From Linum tenue (Eukaryota; Streptophyta; Magnoliopsida; Malpighiales; Linaceae), in contig CAMGYJ010000002.1 of assembly GCA_946122785.1 (NCBI GenBank), forward strand, positions 9,236,339 through 9,300,338: a stretch of DNA of 64,000 nucleotides, read 5' to 3'. A program made the translations under genes and the position numbers. This document shows, piece by piece, positions 47,901 through 60,013 of the stretch (positions within the stretch are counted from its first letter, which is position 1; every line of letters starts with the position of its first letter). The notes beneath the pieces were generated by a model that saw only the letters and a list, made by a program, of their open reading frames with translations, did not search any database and had not been told where the DNA came from.

Positions 47901-48582
47901 AATATGAGCTCAGATGGAGTCACTTTGAATTTACTATGCCTAGCAGCACAAGAAACAAAACCTACAATCTAAGAAATGTAGAATGCAGGAGAACAAAAGG
48001 AAATAAATTTTGGAAGTGATGACATTTGAAGAATAAAGTGAAGACTTTGTGATTTGAAGCTGGATTGAGTCCAATGTATCATTTTGGGATCATAGGTGAG
48101 AGGATTTGTGTCAATGTCACGGTTGAAGTTTGATAGGAGGCAAGGAAAGCGACTCTTGTACTTCTTTGACAACATTTTTCTTGTTTGAATTTGTTGTTTT
48201 CCAAGCAAATCTGTCTAGGTTATTATGTCCAACCTATAAAAGGTTTGATATGTCTTCTCATTAGATGTAACGCACTTGAAATTACTTTAAAATGCAATGA
48301 GCATGTGGGTCTGCAGCATCGCTAGTCCAACCATTGCCAAACTCTTGACTTTCTGGGTTTCAAGTTTACTGTTTTATTGGTTAGGCAAGCTTCTCTGCGA
48401 TTGTTTGTTTCTACACAAGGATGTTTCATGAACAGAAAGCTATGTACACATCATAAAACCTGATCAGTGTAGTAATAGATGAACATGTAGTGTAGTAATA
48501 GATGAACATGTTGGTCACAATATGGAACAGAAGCAAGCTGCAAGGATTCAGGCAGGGCCACACGACGTAGGATATGGATTAT
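47901..48582. other. Intergenic, includes LST8 3' flank
   Basis: No gene recognised. A perfect short tandem (GTGTAGTAATAGATGAACAT twice) lies at about 48475-48515. The left part may be old copia 3' sequence. Confidence 0.4.
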
Positions 48583-51447
48583 TCAGGCTGCAGATGGCTC
48601 TGCACCATCATGAAGGGCACAGCAGACAGTTGCTTTGTGATGGCCTTGATACACTCTGATGTCTTCGCCAGTTGACATTGACCACAGTCTCGCCGTTGAA
48701 TCAGAAGATGCTGCATTACGTCAATAACAAGTCAATTTCGTACCCAAGAAACTAAAATAATGCGTCAATTTAACCATATGCAAGCCACAAATCCAGCCTC
48801 TGACTTCATTCAGTATTAGGTACCTGTTATGAGGTAAGCACCATCCACAGAGAAAACACAGTCCCATACCCAGCGTTGATGACCTGGCAAATGCACAAAC
48901 AGAAGGATGTAAGACAATATGAAGCTGATCAACAACAGAAGGATTTCAGTTGGAAACCTGTGTACAAATACGATACCTGTTAAAGTCTTTTCTAGGGTGA
49001 AACCATCGACATTCCATATCTTGACAGTATGATCTGATGACGCAGTGGCCAGATACCTGACAAATAAACAATTCAACAAACCACCAATCGTCATTTCTAA
49101 ACTGGGTTGTGAAGGAAGTAGGATAGGGAACGAAAAAAGAAAGTTAATTTGGTAGAGAGACCGGTGAGGTTCACAGAATTCGGGTGACAAGAGACATTTG
49201 AGGATGTATCCATTATGTGCTTGCAGCTTATGGAGTGGTTCGAAATTGGTCATTGTCTGTCAAACATATGGTAATTTGGGTCACACATAATGTACTGAAC
49301 CATGCAGTAAGTTTTTTTTTTAAGGAATTCACTAACTTACTTGGGTTCCTCGCAACAATCGCCAAACATAACAGGTTCCATGATTGTTTGCAGCAACTAC
49401 CAAGCTTCCATCCCACATAACTGTTAGTGACCTTACAGCTGTATCCACCTCTGGAACCTAGAAAAATAATCCATAGCTTAGGATAAACAAATTAACTGAT
49501 CGGTCCATGCATTGCCATAAAAATTTTGTTCAGTCTTTTGTGTTAATCCTTAGTATTAGCAACATTTTACTACTTTTAATGATTATACTACCAGAAAGAA
49601 AAGAGTGCTGTAATCCTACAAGGCAACATACCAATTCGCAACTGCATGAGTTAGCTGTCAGATCCCAAACACGTATGTTCCCATTTTGGTCCCCGGATAT
49701 CAGTTCCGTCTGTAAATAGAAAAATTACACACTTCAGGCCTAAAAGAATCCACTTACGCTGAATAGCACGGAGATCCTACCCAGTGCATCAAACTTGGCA
49801 TCCCATGAAACCTTTCAAAGTACAAGCACACTTTGCAGGGAGTAACACCACAGCACAAAAGGATTCAAAACGGACATGCAGAAAACTGATAAAAAAGCGT
49901 TTATTGAGAAAACACTGCTGTCATACCATAAGAGAAAAGAAATACAGCACGATACCTGATTCGGATGTAACACAACCGTGTTCACAGCTGCACGACTCTC
50001 ATATTCCCTCTGACAACCTGGAGCCCTTCAGAACATATATAACCACAAATTACAGCCCAATAGATAAATTTCAATTGTAAATCATAATATACATACATAA
50101 ACCATACTTTACCTCAAGTCCCATATCTTTACTGTGCCATCCTCTGATCCTGAATACATCCAGTTTCCATCACACTGAAACCCCAATGCCATAACATTAT
50201 TTGTATGCGAATCATAACTCATCACCTGCAGCATACGAAGCCAAGATACCAGACATCCATCTGAGAAAATGAACTTAATTTTGTATGAGAATTTTCGCAA
50301 CATGTCAGAGGGATAGGTACCGGTTGAGGGTTGTTAGAATTGACATCATATAGCCGAATCTGAGGATTCCCAGCTGCAGCTAGATAGCGCTTATCTGGGG
50401 TTATCTCAAGTCTATTAACTTGCTGGAAAATAGACAAATCAATGGTCAAAAACTAACCCACACCGTACTGGTAAACAATGACAGCTATAACTCAAGTTGT
50501 GTAGCAAGCAATAGGTATCAGAAGTGTGACCCAGTGAACTGGAGTGGGGCTTAACACAACACAAACCAAATGGCACATTTTTACAATAACATATATGCTA
50601 TTAATATTTCAGCATCAGGTGGTAGCTGCAGCAGCTACACTTCACATCAACAGATTCCGTTCCATTTCCATACTTCAAATCCTATTCTTTAAGATTCGGA
50701 GACAAAATATGTTCATGTCACCTATAATATGAGGCTGTAATGAGAGTAAATGAAAGTGGAAGTGGCAGCCTAAAGAAAACATAAGAAAGAAAGAAAGAAA
50801 GAAAGAGGGGAAACAAGTTACATCACAGAAGAAAGTGAAGCAAGAATCAGGGAGGAAAGAAGGATTAAAGTCAAAATGCACAGACGACATCAAGTGCGGG
50901 AGGTAGGAGAAATGGAGAAAGAAAAAGGATCAGAAGAAGAAGAAGAAAAAAAAAAATTATTGAAAGAAGCCCTGGAAGGAAGTGTAATAATTTAACCAGA
51001 AAACAGTGGACGCATAAAGAAGAAAGAAAGTCCAGCGAAAGGCTCCAGCAGAGAAAACTTCCAGCCGCACTATCAGTTGAGGGTTGTAAAAAACATAGAA
51101 TGTGAAAAACACTTGTAATACTACTCTTCGCTTATGCACAGGAACAAACAGTGCACTTTGAAATGTATGCCTACTTAACCAGAAGAAAATGCAAGCAAAG
51201 TACATGCCACGCTTCAGCAGTTATCTACTGCTTTTGAGACCTATGGATTAAGGGAAGTTTGAAACTTAGCGATCATCCAAGGGCTTGCAGAAGCAAAAAT
51301 CATCACACCAACAATTCCAGTCTTACACTAGAGACTAACCGATTCTTGGGCCTGAATTGTACGGTAACATCGACCGCTCTTTGCCTCCCAGAACCTGATT
51401 GTGTGATCATAGCTACCAGTCGCAAGTATCACAGAAGGTTGTGCCAT
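48583..51447 (-). CDS. LST8: LST8, WD40 subunit of TOR complex
   Basis: Seven-bladed WD40 protein that binds and steadies the TOR kinase domain; in plants it links nutrient and day-length signals to growth. Ten exons: 51447-51340, 50422-50321, 50225-50113, 50025-49956, 49709-49632, 49457-49341, 49256-49162, 49056-48977, 48883-48824, 48710-48583. They sum to 951 bases, 317 codons including the TGA, so 316 residues, close to the family length of about 300-315. WD repeats are clear: [40 protein letters not shown] with [54 protein letters not shown], and [17 protein letters not shown] with [11 protein letters not shown]. All introns are GT/AG and no frame is broken. The start [14 protein letters not shown] is the natural start of this family. 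First intron (about 0.9 kb) is purine-rich at 50720-50960. Confidence 0.96.
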
Positions 51448-52278
51448 CCTCGATAACAATAGATCAACTCCTGATGACCAATAGAACTTCCATCGATCAG
51501 CTGCCAAAACCAATGTATTGCATTCAAAACAAATACCAAAGCGTTCAACTTTTAGATAGAACAGCAGTTGGAAATTTCCAAGTGCCCTATCTGTGAGATT
51601 TTCCGGCGTTCACAAGAATGTAAAAGCAAAGACAAGATACTGCTAATTATCCAGAAACGCGAGAGAACAGTAGGCCTACAGTAAACCCAAAATGTGATTC
51701 AGCTCAACCTAAGCTCTCTGAGTAAAACTTGGACTCCCAAAACCTTCAGAAAAACTAAGAAACGACCGCCAATTTATTTTGATCGTAGTCATTTGAACTC
51801 TGAACCAGATAGGGAGAAGGGGAACCTGAATGATCGAAGAAAAAGAGCAGAACTTGTGCGCATCATGATGATAAAAACAGCAACCTTCAGTAGCTTGACG
51901 CCACAGGGAACTGAAATTAGTCGGTCATGAACTGTACAACCAAAAGGAAAAAACGTCAGAGCTAGGCAAATCAAGAACCAAATGGTGAAAACTTGTGAGC
52001 GGCGACGACGAGGCACAGACCTGGGATTGGAGTGGGAAGGGAGAGAAGAGAAGAAAGAGAGAGTCGATTGACGGCGCGGGTCAGCGTGGGCAGGTTACTG
52101 CGGCTGTTTCATCGCCGTGGAGCCATATTTGCTGTTGAAGGTCAAGAAAGATGCTTTGATCTGGCGTGAGTTGGAATTTGGAAACCCTCCCTTAATTTCG
52201 GATTTCTTACCAAAAAGCACCCTATTTTCGTGGATTAGTCTATGTTCCTAATACTAGGTTTGGTGAGGAGATGGGAAT
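51448..52278 (-). promoter_or_regulatory. LST8 5' UTR and promoter region
   Basis: Upstream of the LST8 ATG. CT-rich sequence on the gene strand at about 52030-52070 (from GAGAGAAGAGAAGAAAGAGAG on plus) probably marks the 5' UTR, which may contain an intron. No clear TATA box was found. A hAT element begins at 52279. Confidence 0.4.
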
Positions 52279-52740
52279 TAGGGATGACAATTTCGACCTG
52301 ACCCGTTTTATCCGACCTGTTTGACCTGTTTTGGGACGGGTCCGACCCGCCTCATAGGCGGGGCGGGCATGGGTAGTCTCATCGACCCGACCTGTCCTGA
52401 CCCGCCCCATTCTCGACCCGTTTTTGTCTAAATTACATGTAATCTTAGTCGAATTACTTAGGATTTTCCTTTTATAGCATCATATTTTTAGCTATAAGAA
52501 AGTTGTAAATTAGTGAAAATCTCAATTTCTCCAATAATTTAACTACAATTTTCATAATATTGTTTGTTTTCTTAGTCTTATAATAAAAATAACGAATATT
52601 GCTAATGTTTTTAATATAAATTGCATACCCATTGGGTTGACCTGCCCCGACCCGCGACCCAAGATCAATTACCCGACCTGCCACGGGGCGGGTCTGGGTA
52701 CCAAGAAACCCGCCTCGGACCTGCCTCATTGCCATTCCTA
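52279..52740. mobile_element. Non-autonomous hAT element rich in GACCCG words (462 bp)
   Basis: Ends TAGGGATGACAAT and, inverted, TAGGAATGGCAAT. Flanking GATGGGAA (52270-52277) and GATGGGAT (52741-52748) form an imperfect 8-bp duplication, with one base of uncertainty at the left edge. Both subterminal zones are packed with GACCCG/CGGGTC and GACCTG words; the centre is AT-rich. No coding sequence. Confidence 0.82.
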
Positions 52741-52743
52741 GAT

Positions 52744-53899
52744 GGGATACGGTAACAACCCCTAAGGGGTTGTGAGATTGACAACCAAGGGTATTTTGGG
52801 TATGACAAAAAAATGAATTTATTAATTAATTTTTTTATTAACTACAGATTGGGAATTAAAAACTCATTAAATACATGTTTTTATAAATTTTGAATCCTAC
52901 AATAAATACAACTCTCTATTCCTATCTCTCTCTTCCTTTTCAAGCAGCAACTCCACTCCGACCAGCAGACTTTCTCCGGCAAGATCCTTGAATGCGACTC
53001 GCTCCCGCCACCTGTAAAAAATTAAACTCTGTCAGTACGTTAGTGGTACTTACCACTACCATCTGGTACCGGGTAGTGGTAGTGTACCATTGCCTTCTGA
53101 TACTTGGTAGTGGTAGCGTACCACTATCATTTGGTACCAATACCATCTGGTACCTGGTAAAAAACCAGATGGTATTGGTACCAAATGATGGTGATAGCGT
53201 ACCACTACCAGCTACCACTCCATATAGTACCACTAAAAAATTAGTACCACTAGAAAAAAATCAAATCTGAAAATCCAAAAATCACAGATCTGAAAAACGA
53301 AGAGGAGGAGAGGAGAGGAGGCACAAAGAGGCAGAGGGACTCACACCGGAAGAGGAGGAGGCTAGTGGCACGGGGAATCGATGACCTCGCGCTAGAGACC
53401 TCGTGGCATGGGCAGAGGGGGGTGACTTGCGGCAGGGGCAGAGAGCGCCGCGAGACGGCAGCGGCAAGGGCGGAGGCAACGGTGTGAAGAGCCAGGGGGC
53501 AGCCGACAGGGGCGGAGGTGCTGCGGGACTGCTGTGGATGCGACGACGGGAATAGGTGTCGGTGGGAGGAGGGCAGTAGGAGGAAGGCGGCGGCGGGAGA
53601 AAGGCGACGACGTTGGGAGGAGTTGACGAGATGGGAGGAAGAAGAAGGAAGAACATGTGTTGGTAGCAGCCGCAAAGAGAGGGAGAATGATATGAAAATC
53701 TTAATTAGGGTTTTTAGAGAGAGAAAAATATTGAATTTAATATGGATTGTAATCCCATGTGGTCATATTTTTTCGTCCAAAAATATCCTTCTACCAATCT
53801 CATCCATCAATTTAATAAAGCAGGAAAGAGAATGAATATAATGGTGGATAAAATGGGTTGTGAAAATAACAACCCTAAAATGGGTTGTCACCATATCCC
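52744..53899. mobile_element. Long-TIR DNA transposon (MULE-like?), 1156 bp, GC-rich core
   Basis: Left end GGGATACGGTAACAACCC, then CTAAGGGGTTGTGAGATTG; right end inverted reads GGGATATGGTGACAACCC, then ATTTTAGGGTTGTTATT. Terminal repeats are therefore about 45 bp. The core at 53280-53690 is far more GC-rich than its surroundings. Open frames in it are low-complexity Ser/Pro or Arg/Gly text. No 9-bp target duplication was found, so the superfamily is a guess based on long terminal repeats starting with G. Confidence 0.6.
53126..53188. repeat. Perfect 26-bp hairpin within the long-TIR element
   Basis: 53126-53151 is the exact reverse complement of 53163-53188, with an 11-base loop. It is embedded in GGTACC/TAGTGGTAG-rich repeats spanning about 53040-53240, so outer imperfect pairing extends the stem. 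Confidence 0.92.
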
Positions 53900-54437
53900 A
53901 GACAATTTCTTACTTTACTTAGAACTGTGCGACCCGATATGCCTCGATTTGTTTGGGTGGGTATTATCCAAATCGTAGTAACATGGGACGGGGCCGTATG
54001 GGTATTGCTTTCATTCTGTCCCACTCCGTTCTCGATTGTTTTAGTATGATTTATATCAATATCTACATGTATTTATCCTCTTTTGACCTTTCTAAAATCA
54101 TATTTTTATCCTAAAATTTTTGGGCGTAGTCGATGGACAACAGGTGAATATACTTGTACTACTCTGTGTTGGTCCCGAGGGATTGATACTCTATCTTTCA
54201 ATTAGTTAGACTCAAGTATTCCTTATATTATATTTATCATTCATTTATGAAGTATTTTCTTTATGTGTTCTCGTAAAAGAGTTAAATATTGGCGGTCTTT
54301 TTTCCAAATATATAACATATAAGAATGAGTTGACTCGCCCCGTACCCGCACTGATATTATCAAACCTGACCCGGTCTTAGTGGGGACGTGTATGGGCATT
54401 GAGGTACTCGCCTTGCCTCGTCCCATTGCCATCACTA
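53900..54437. mobile_element. Non-autonomous hAT relative of 19737-20203, left end lost
   Basis: The right end, inverted, reads TAGTGATGGCAATGGGACGA, like the terminal repeat at 19737. Internal words shared with that element include GGGTATTATCCAA, TTTCTAAAATCATATTTT and GTACCCGCACTGATATTA/GTACCCTCGCTGATATTA. The left end begins only at GACAATTTCTTAC, directly where the long-TIR element stops, so the outer part of its terminal repeat is missing. Confidence 0.7.
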
Positions 54438-54887
54438 CTAGGGATGTGCAATTAGTGACGTAGCCAGGATTTTTTATAAGGGGGCGCCAATTTTTTAAGT
54501 AAATATATTTAATATGAGAACTATTAATTTTTGCAATGACTCGCAACATTTTTCTACTCTAATTAAACTTGTAATTATATATTCTTCATCTAAACTATCA
54601 AAGACCTTATTGTCAATATATCCAATCAATTAGTGCTACATAATTTTGTTAATCATTTCAATCCATGGTAGGATACGGTAAAGACTCTCTAGTGCTCATG
54701 GATAGCCGATGAAAGTCGGTTGAATGGAAAGGTAGAGTCGAGCAACTTAGCGACCATGTTTGAGAGGAAAAGTTTTGATTGGAATTGAAAAGGGAAACAT
54801 AGTTAAATACTACCATAATAAGTTCACCTAGTGATGTTGTGACGATAATAATGTGGTTCCATGTACAATGTTCATTATAGACAATCT

Positions 54888-55242
54888 TGTTAGAAGAAGA
54901 AATCCTTCTGGCATCAGGATTGAAGATTGGCGCCAAAGTCTCGAGTTCAAAGGGTGTTGCTGGAGCTGTGTCGTTTTAGTATGTCTGTGTAATAAACTAA
55001 TACTGCACCGTTTGCAGTATATCTAAGTTGGTCCTTTCTGTTTGGTTATAGTTCAAATTATGTCCTAGGTAGTTGTCAGTAGCCGTTGAGCATTTGTAGC
55101 TCAAGTAGTTAGCTGAAAATCAGGTTTAGTTGAGTCAAAGTTGTTGATTGCAGTCCGTGATTTGGGCTTGCATCTCAGCTTATTTATATTCCTTGTTTAT
55201 CATCAATAAACTTCGTCAGATTGCATTCAAAGTGTTTCTACA
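54888..55242 (+). repeat. Left LTR of the intact copia element
   Basis: 355 bp; TTATTTATATTCC at about 55188 may serve as the TATA box. Differs from the right LTR at three bases (for example ATACTGCACC/ATATTGCACC, ATTATGTCC/ATTAGGTCC). Confidence 0.95.
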
Positions 55243-55381
55243 TTTGGTATCAGAGCACAAGGCAAACTGTAACCATTTCCTGTGAGTGCAGAGGGTATAA
55301 TCTTGAGTGGTGTGAGCAGAATCTGTTGTTTGAATACAGATCTGGGTATTGGGAAACACGAGAGTTTTGTGAGGCTGAAAG

Positions 55382-58300
55382 ATGAGTGAAAATGCAAGTT
55401 TTGCCCAGGTTGGTCTTCCTAAGTTCGATGGTGACTATGACCACTGGAGCTTGCTTATGGAAAATCTCCTGAGATCTAAGGAGTACTGGGGGGTTGTGAG
55501 TGATGGAATACCAGAACCAGTTGCTGGAGTGGACCTGTCAGCAGCTGAAAGCAAGAACTTGGACGATCTGAAGTTAAAGGATCTCAAAGCCAAGAACTAC
55601 TTGTTTAGTTCAATTGACAAGTCTATTCTGAAGACTATCACCAAGAAGTCTACTGCTAAACAACTCTGGGATGCCATGAAGATCAAGTACCAGGGTAGTG
55701 CTCGAGTACAGAAGGCTCAATTGCAGATTCTCAGAAGAACTTTTGAGGTATTGGAAATGAAAGAAGGTGAGACTGTGACAGCTTATTTCAGTCGAGTTAT
55801 GGTTGTGGCTAATGATATGCGAAATTGTGGAGAAGACATGCCTGATGTTAAAGTAGTTGAGAAGATACTTAGAACTTTGACAGAGAAATTCAATTATGTG
55901 GTGTGTTCCATCGAAGAGTCCAAAGATATTGAGACTCTCTCTGTGGATGCTCTTCAAAGTTCTCTGCTAGTCCATGAACAGAAGTTTCACAAGAGGTCTA
56001 CTACTACTGTTGAAGAAGAGCAGGCTCTCAGGATCTCTCATGATTCTGGAGGGAGAGGAGGCAGGTTTGGCAGAGGGGGAAGTTATCAAGCCAGAGGTCG
56101 AGGAAGGGGAGGTAGAGGCTGGAGTAAGGATCAAGTTGAGTGTTTTAGATGCCATAAGCTTGGTCATTATCAGTATGAGTGTCCTAGCTGGTATCCAAAT
56201 CAGCACCAGTCCAATTATACTCAAACTGATATGACTGATGACGTACCTTTGATGGCATTTCTGGAGGATTCTCGTCAGGCAAATATGGAAAACTGGTGGT
56301 TTTTGGATTCTGGCTGCTCAAATCACATGAGTGGAAACAAAGACTGGTTTGACAGCATCAATTTCAGTCATACTGGACAAGTAAGACTTGGAAATAATAG
56401 CAGACTCGAGGTAACTGGGAAAGGGACAATAAGATTACCATTGGAGCATTTCACTTTGGTTATCCAGAATGTCTTTTTTGTTCCAAGTCTGCAAACTAAT
56501 CTGCTGAGCATGGGACAGTTGCAAGAAAGAGGGTTGGAGTTTCTGGTCAAACGTGATGTCTGCAGAATAGTACATGAAACAAAGGGTCTGTTGCTGGAAA
56601 CTCATATGAAGAGCAACAGGATGTTTGTATTACAAACCACCTCTAAGAAAGCTGCAGAATCATCAGATATTCAATGTCTGACTACTGACAGTAAAGATAC
56701 ATCTCTTGTGTTGTGGCATAGAAGGTTTGGCCACTTGAATCCTCAAGGAATTCTGAAAATGCAAAAGAACAATCTGGTGAAAGGTGTACCTGATCTGAAG
56801 GGAGAATTGGGAGTCTGTGCTACATGTCAACTAGGCAAACAGACCAGGGCAGCTTTTCCCAAGAAAAGCCAGTGGAGAGCAACCAAACCACTTCAATTGG
56901 TGCATGCTGACCTCTGTGGTCCTATTACTCCTATGTCTAAGAGTGGAAAGAGGTATGTTTTCACACTCATTGATGACTTTAGCAGAAAGTTATGGGTTTA
57001 CTTCTTAGCTGCTAAGTCAGAAGCCCTGGACTGGTTTAAAAAGTATAAGGTTCAAGTAGAAAAGGAAACTGGGGTACCTATTCTTTGCCTACGAACAGAT
57101 AGGGGTGGAGAGTTTCTATTAAAAGAGTTTCAGTCCTTGTGTGATGATGCTGGAATGACAAGGCAGCTCACAGCAGCTCTCACCCCTCAGCAAAATGGAA
57201 TAGCTGAGAGGAAGAACAGAACCACCATGAATATGGTGAGGTGTATGCTCAAGGATACTCAAGTACCTGCAAGTTTTTGGCCAGAAGCTGTAAATTGGAC
57301 CACTCATGTATTGAACAGGAGCCCCACAGTTGCCAATCAAGGAAAAACTCCTCAAGAAGTGTGGACTGGAACTGCTCCTTCAGTTGCACACTTTCGAGTT
57401 TTTGGATGTGTGGCTTATGCTCATGTACCTGATCAGCAAAGGAAGAAGCTGGATGACAAGAGTATTCAGTGCCACTTCTTGGGAATATCAACTGAGTCCA
57501 AAGCCTACAGATTGTATAATCCAGCAACCAGGAAAGTCATTATCAGTAGGGATGTGGTGTTTGATGAAAGCAAAGGCTGGAAATGGAATGCAGAAGTTCA
57601 ACCTGTGCTTACAACCTTACTGTGGGAGGGAAGTGAAGAAGAATCTGAAGACTCAGATGGAGAAGAAGGTCCTATGCTAAATCCAAATCCCACTGTAGAT
57701 GAAGAGGAAGAGGAAGAAGAAGAAGGAACATCACCTACTCCTCACAGTCCAGTCACACCTGCTGCTACAACAGAACTCGATGCTGTTACTGAAGAAGAAG
57801 AGGATCTCACTTCCATTGATGTACTGGGATTACCTCACAGTCCTGCTCTTGGTCCTAGATCAAGAAAACCACCAGGTCATCTTTCTATCTATGACTGCTC
57901 ACACTCTACTGAAGTACAACCAAATTGGTTGTTAATGACAGAAGCAGCAGGAGATCCTCAAAGTTTTGAAGAAGCTGCCACAGAAGAGAAGTGGAATAGA
58001 GCTATGCAACAGGAGATGCAGTGCATAGAGAAAAACAACACGTGGGAGCTAACAGAATGTCCTCCAGGTATCACTCCAATTGGCCTAAAGTGGATCTATA
58101 AAACCAAATTGAAAGAGAACAGTGTTATAGACAGGCATAGAGCGAGGCTAGTAGTGAAAGGCTATGCTCAGAGGGCTGGTATAGATTATAATGAAGTGTT
58201 TGCCCCAGTTGCTAGGTGGGATACTATAAGAACACTCTTGGCATTTGCTGCTTATCATGGTTTTCCAGTCTGGCAGTTAGATGTTAAAAGTGCATTTCTC

Positions 58301-59506
58301 AATGGGGAGCTTACTGAGGATGTGTATGTTGAGCAACCACAAGGATTTGTGGTTGCTGGGGAGGAATCAAAGGTATATAAGCTAAAGAAAGCTCTTTATG
58401 GACTGAAACAAGCCCCCAGAGCTTGGTACAGTCGTATTGAGGCACACTTTCTTAGCTCTGGTTTTGAGAAGTGGGAGAATGAAGCCACCTTATTCATTAA
58501 AAAGGTTCAGAAGGAAGTTCTTATTGTGAGCATCTATGTTGATGATGTTCTATATACCAGTAGCAGTCTTGAGTTGTTGGATGCATTCAGAAAGGATATG
58601 GAGGCTGAATTCGAGATGTCATACCTGGGGAGGATGAGATTCTTTCTGGGTGTAGAAGTGGTTCAGAATGAAAATGGAATATTCATCTGCCAGCAGAAGT
58701 ATGCTAGAGAGGTTCTGGAAAGGTTTCATCTGGCAGAATGCAACTTTGTGCATAATCCCATAGTGCCTGGTGCAAAACTGACTAAGGAAGGGGAAGGAGG
58801 TCAAGTGAACCCCACTGAGTTCAAGCAACTCATTGGGAGTATGCTGTATCTGACAGCAACCAGGCCAGACTTAATGTTTTCTGTATGTTTGTTAAGCAGG
58901 TACATGGAGCATCCCACCAAACAACATCTCCTAGCAGCCAAGAGGGTTCTAAGATATGTAAAAGGCACTGTAAGCTATGGTATTCTGTATCATAAGAAGA
59001 AGGAGAAGGGCTGTTAGTTAGAAGAATGTCTGTTAGGGTACACAGACAGTGATTATGCAGGAGATCTTGATGACAGAAAGAGCACTAGTGGCTATGTGTA
59101 TTTCCTGGCTGGAGGGGCAGTTTCATGGGCATCAAAGAAGCAGCCAGTAGTCACTACTGAAGCTGAATTCGTAGCTGCTGCCTATTGTGCTGCCCAAGGA
59201 GTCTGGATGAGAAGAATCCTTGCTGAGATTGGGTGGGAAACCAGTGTGGACAAGAGCACAGTCATCATGTGTGACAATAGCTCCACCATCAAGCTGTCAA
59301 AAAATCAAGTAATGCATGGGAGGAGCAAACATATAGATGTGCGCTTTCACTTTCTAAGGAATCTGGCTAAAGAAGGAATTGTGGAGTTGCAACATTGTTC
59401 CACTCAAGAGCAAGCAGCAGACATTATGACCAAGGCCTTATCCTTAGATGCATTTCAGAAGCTGAGAAGTAAATTGGGAATCTGTGATCTCTCTGACATC
59501 GAGTGA
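55382..59506 (+). pseudogene. Copia Gag-Pol polyprotein with one premature TAG
   Basis: ATG at 55382; 1374 codons to TGA at 59504 if the TAG at 59015-59017 is passed. Domain order by residue: Gag (about 1-215), Arg/Gly-rich linker, CCHC knuckle CFRCHKLGHYQYEC (254-267), protease FLDSGCSNHM with Asp 309, GAG-pre-integrase zinc region (LWHRRFGHLN, CATCQLGK; about 445-495), integrase with D510, D573 and E609 (exact D,D-35-E spacing), acidic Glu-rich linker (about 770-810), RT (WIYKTKLKE onward) with catalytic YVDD at 1052-1055, and RNase H ([30 protein letters not shown]). The stop lies between RT and RNase H ([23 protein letters not shown]), so a terminated product would lack RNase H. No other break. 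Confidence 0.96.
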
Positions 59507-59566
59507 AGGGTCTGGTGTGGTGAACTGAAGCTCAAGGTTGGAAGGAGTTCAGTTCAGGGGAGGATA

Positions 59567-59921
59567 TGTTAGAAGAAGAAATCCTTCTGGCATCAGGATT
59601 GAAGATTGGCGCCAAAGTCTCGAGTTCAAAGGGTGTTGCTGGAGCTGTGTCGTTTTAGTATGTCTGTGTAATAAACTAATATTGCACCGTTTGCAGTATA
59701 TCTAAGTTGGTCCTTTCTGTTTGGTTATAGTTCAAATTAGGTCCTAGGTAGTTGTCAGTAGCCGTTGAGCATTTGTAGCTCAAGTAGTTAGCTGAAAATC
59801 AGGTTTAGTTGAGTCAAAGTTGTTGATTGCAGTCCGTGATTGGGGCTTGCATCTCAGCTTATTTATATTCCTTGTTTATCATCAATAAACTTCGTCAGAT
59901 TGCATTCAAAGTGTTTCTACA
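59567..59921 (+). repeat. Right LTR of the intact copia element
   Basis: 355 bp, same ends as the left LTR, followed directly by the AATCT duplication. Confidence 0.95.
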
Positions 59922-60013
59922 AATCTAATATACTCTTTTAACCTTGTTCTCCCAAGACAAGGGTGTGCCAAGGCACCCCCTCCTAACAAGCTGCCTCCGC
60001 CCCTGTGTGCAAC

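Larger units (their letters stand above)
54883..59926 (+). mobile_element. Nearly intact Ty1/copia retrotransposon (5.03 kb)
   Basis: Two 355-bp LTRs, 54888-55242 and 59567-59921 (TGTTAG...CTACA), with the perfect 5-bp duplication AATCT outside (54883-54887, 59922-59926). A TGGTATCAGAGC primer site lies at 55245-55256 and the purine tract CAGGGGAGGATA at 59555-59566. I see three differences between the LTRs. One long gag-pol frame fills the interior with a single in-frame stop. Apart from that stop it has every part of an autonomous element. Confidence 0.96.
54445..60013. mobile_element. hAT element (same family as 37950) split by a nested copia
   Basis: TGTGCAAT (54445-54452) and TGTGCAAC (60006-60013) are an imperfect 8-bp duplication. 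The left end TAGTGACGTAGCCAGGA resembles CAGTGGCGGAGCCAGCA at 37950; the right end inverted is CAGGGGCGGAGGCAGC. Without the guest copia (54888-59921 and one TSD copy) the element is about 514 bp. Minus-strand traces such as LIGYIDNKVFDSLDEEYI near 54600 look like the transposase dimerisation domain. Confidence 0.8.

Noticed and set aside
53250..53675. Overlapping minus-strand open frames of 124-141 residues rich in Ser, Pro and Leu
   Set aside because: Low-complexity text caused by the GC-rich core of the long-TIR element; no domain and no start context.
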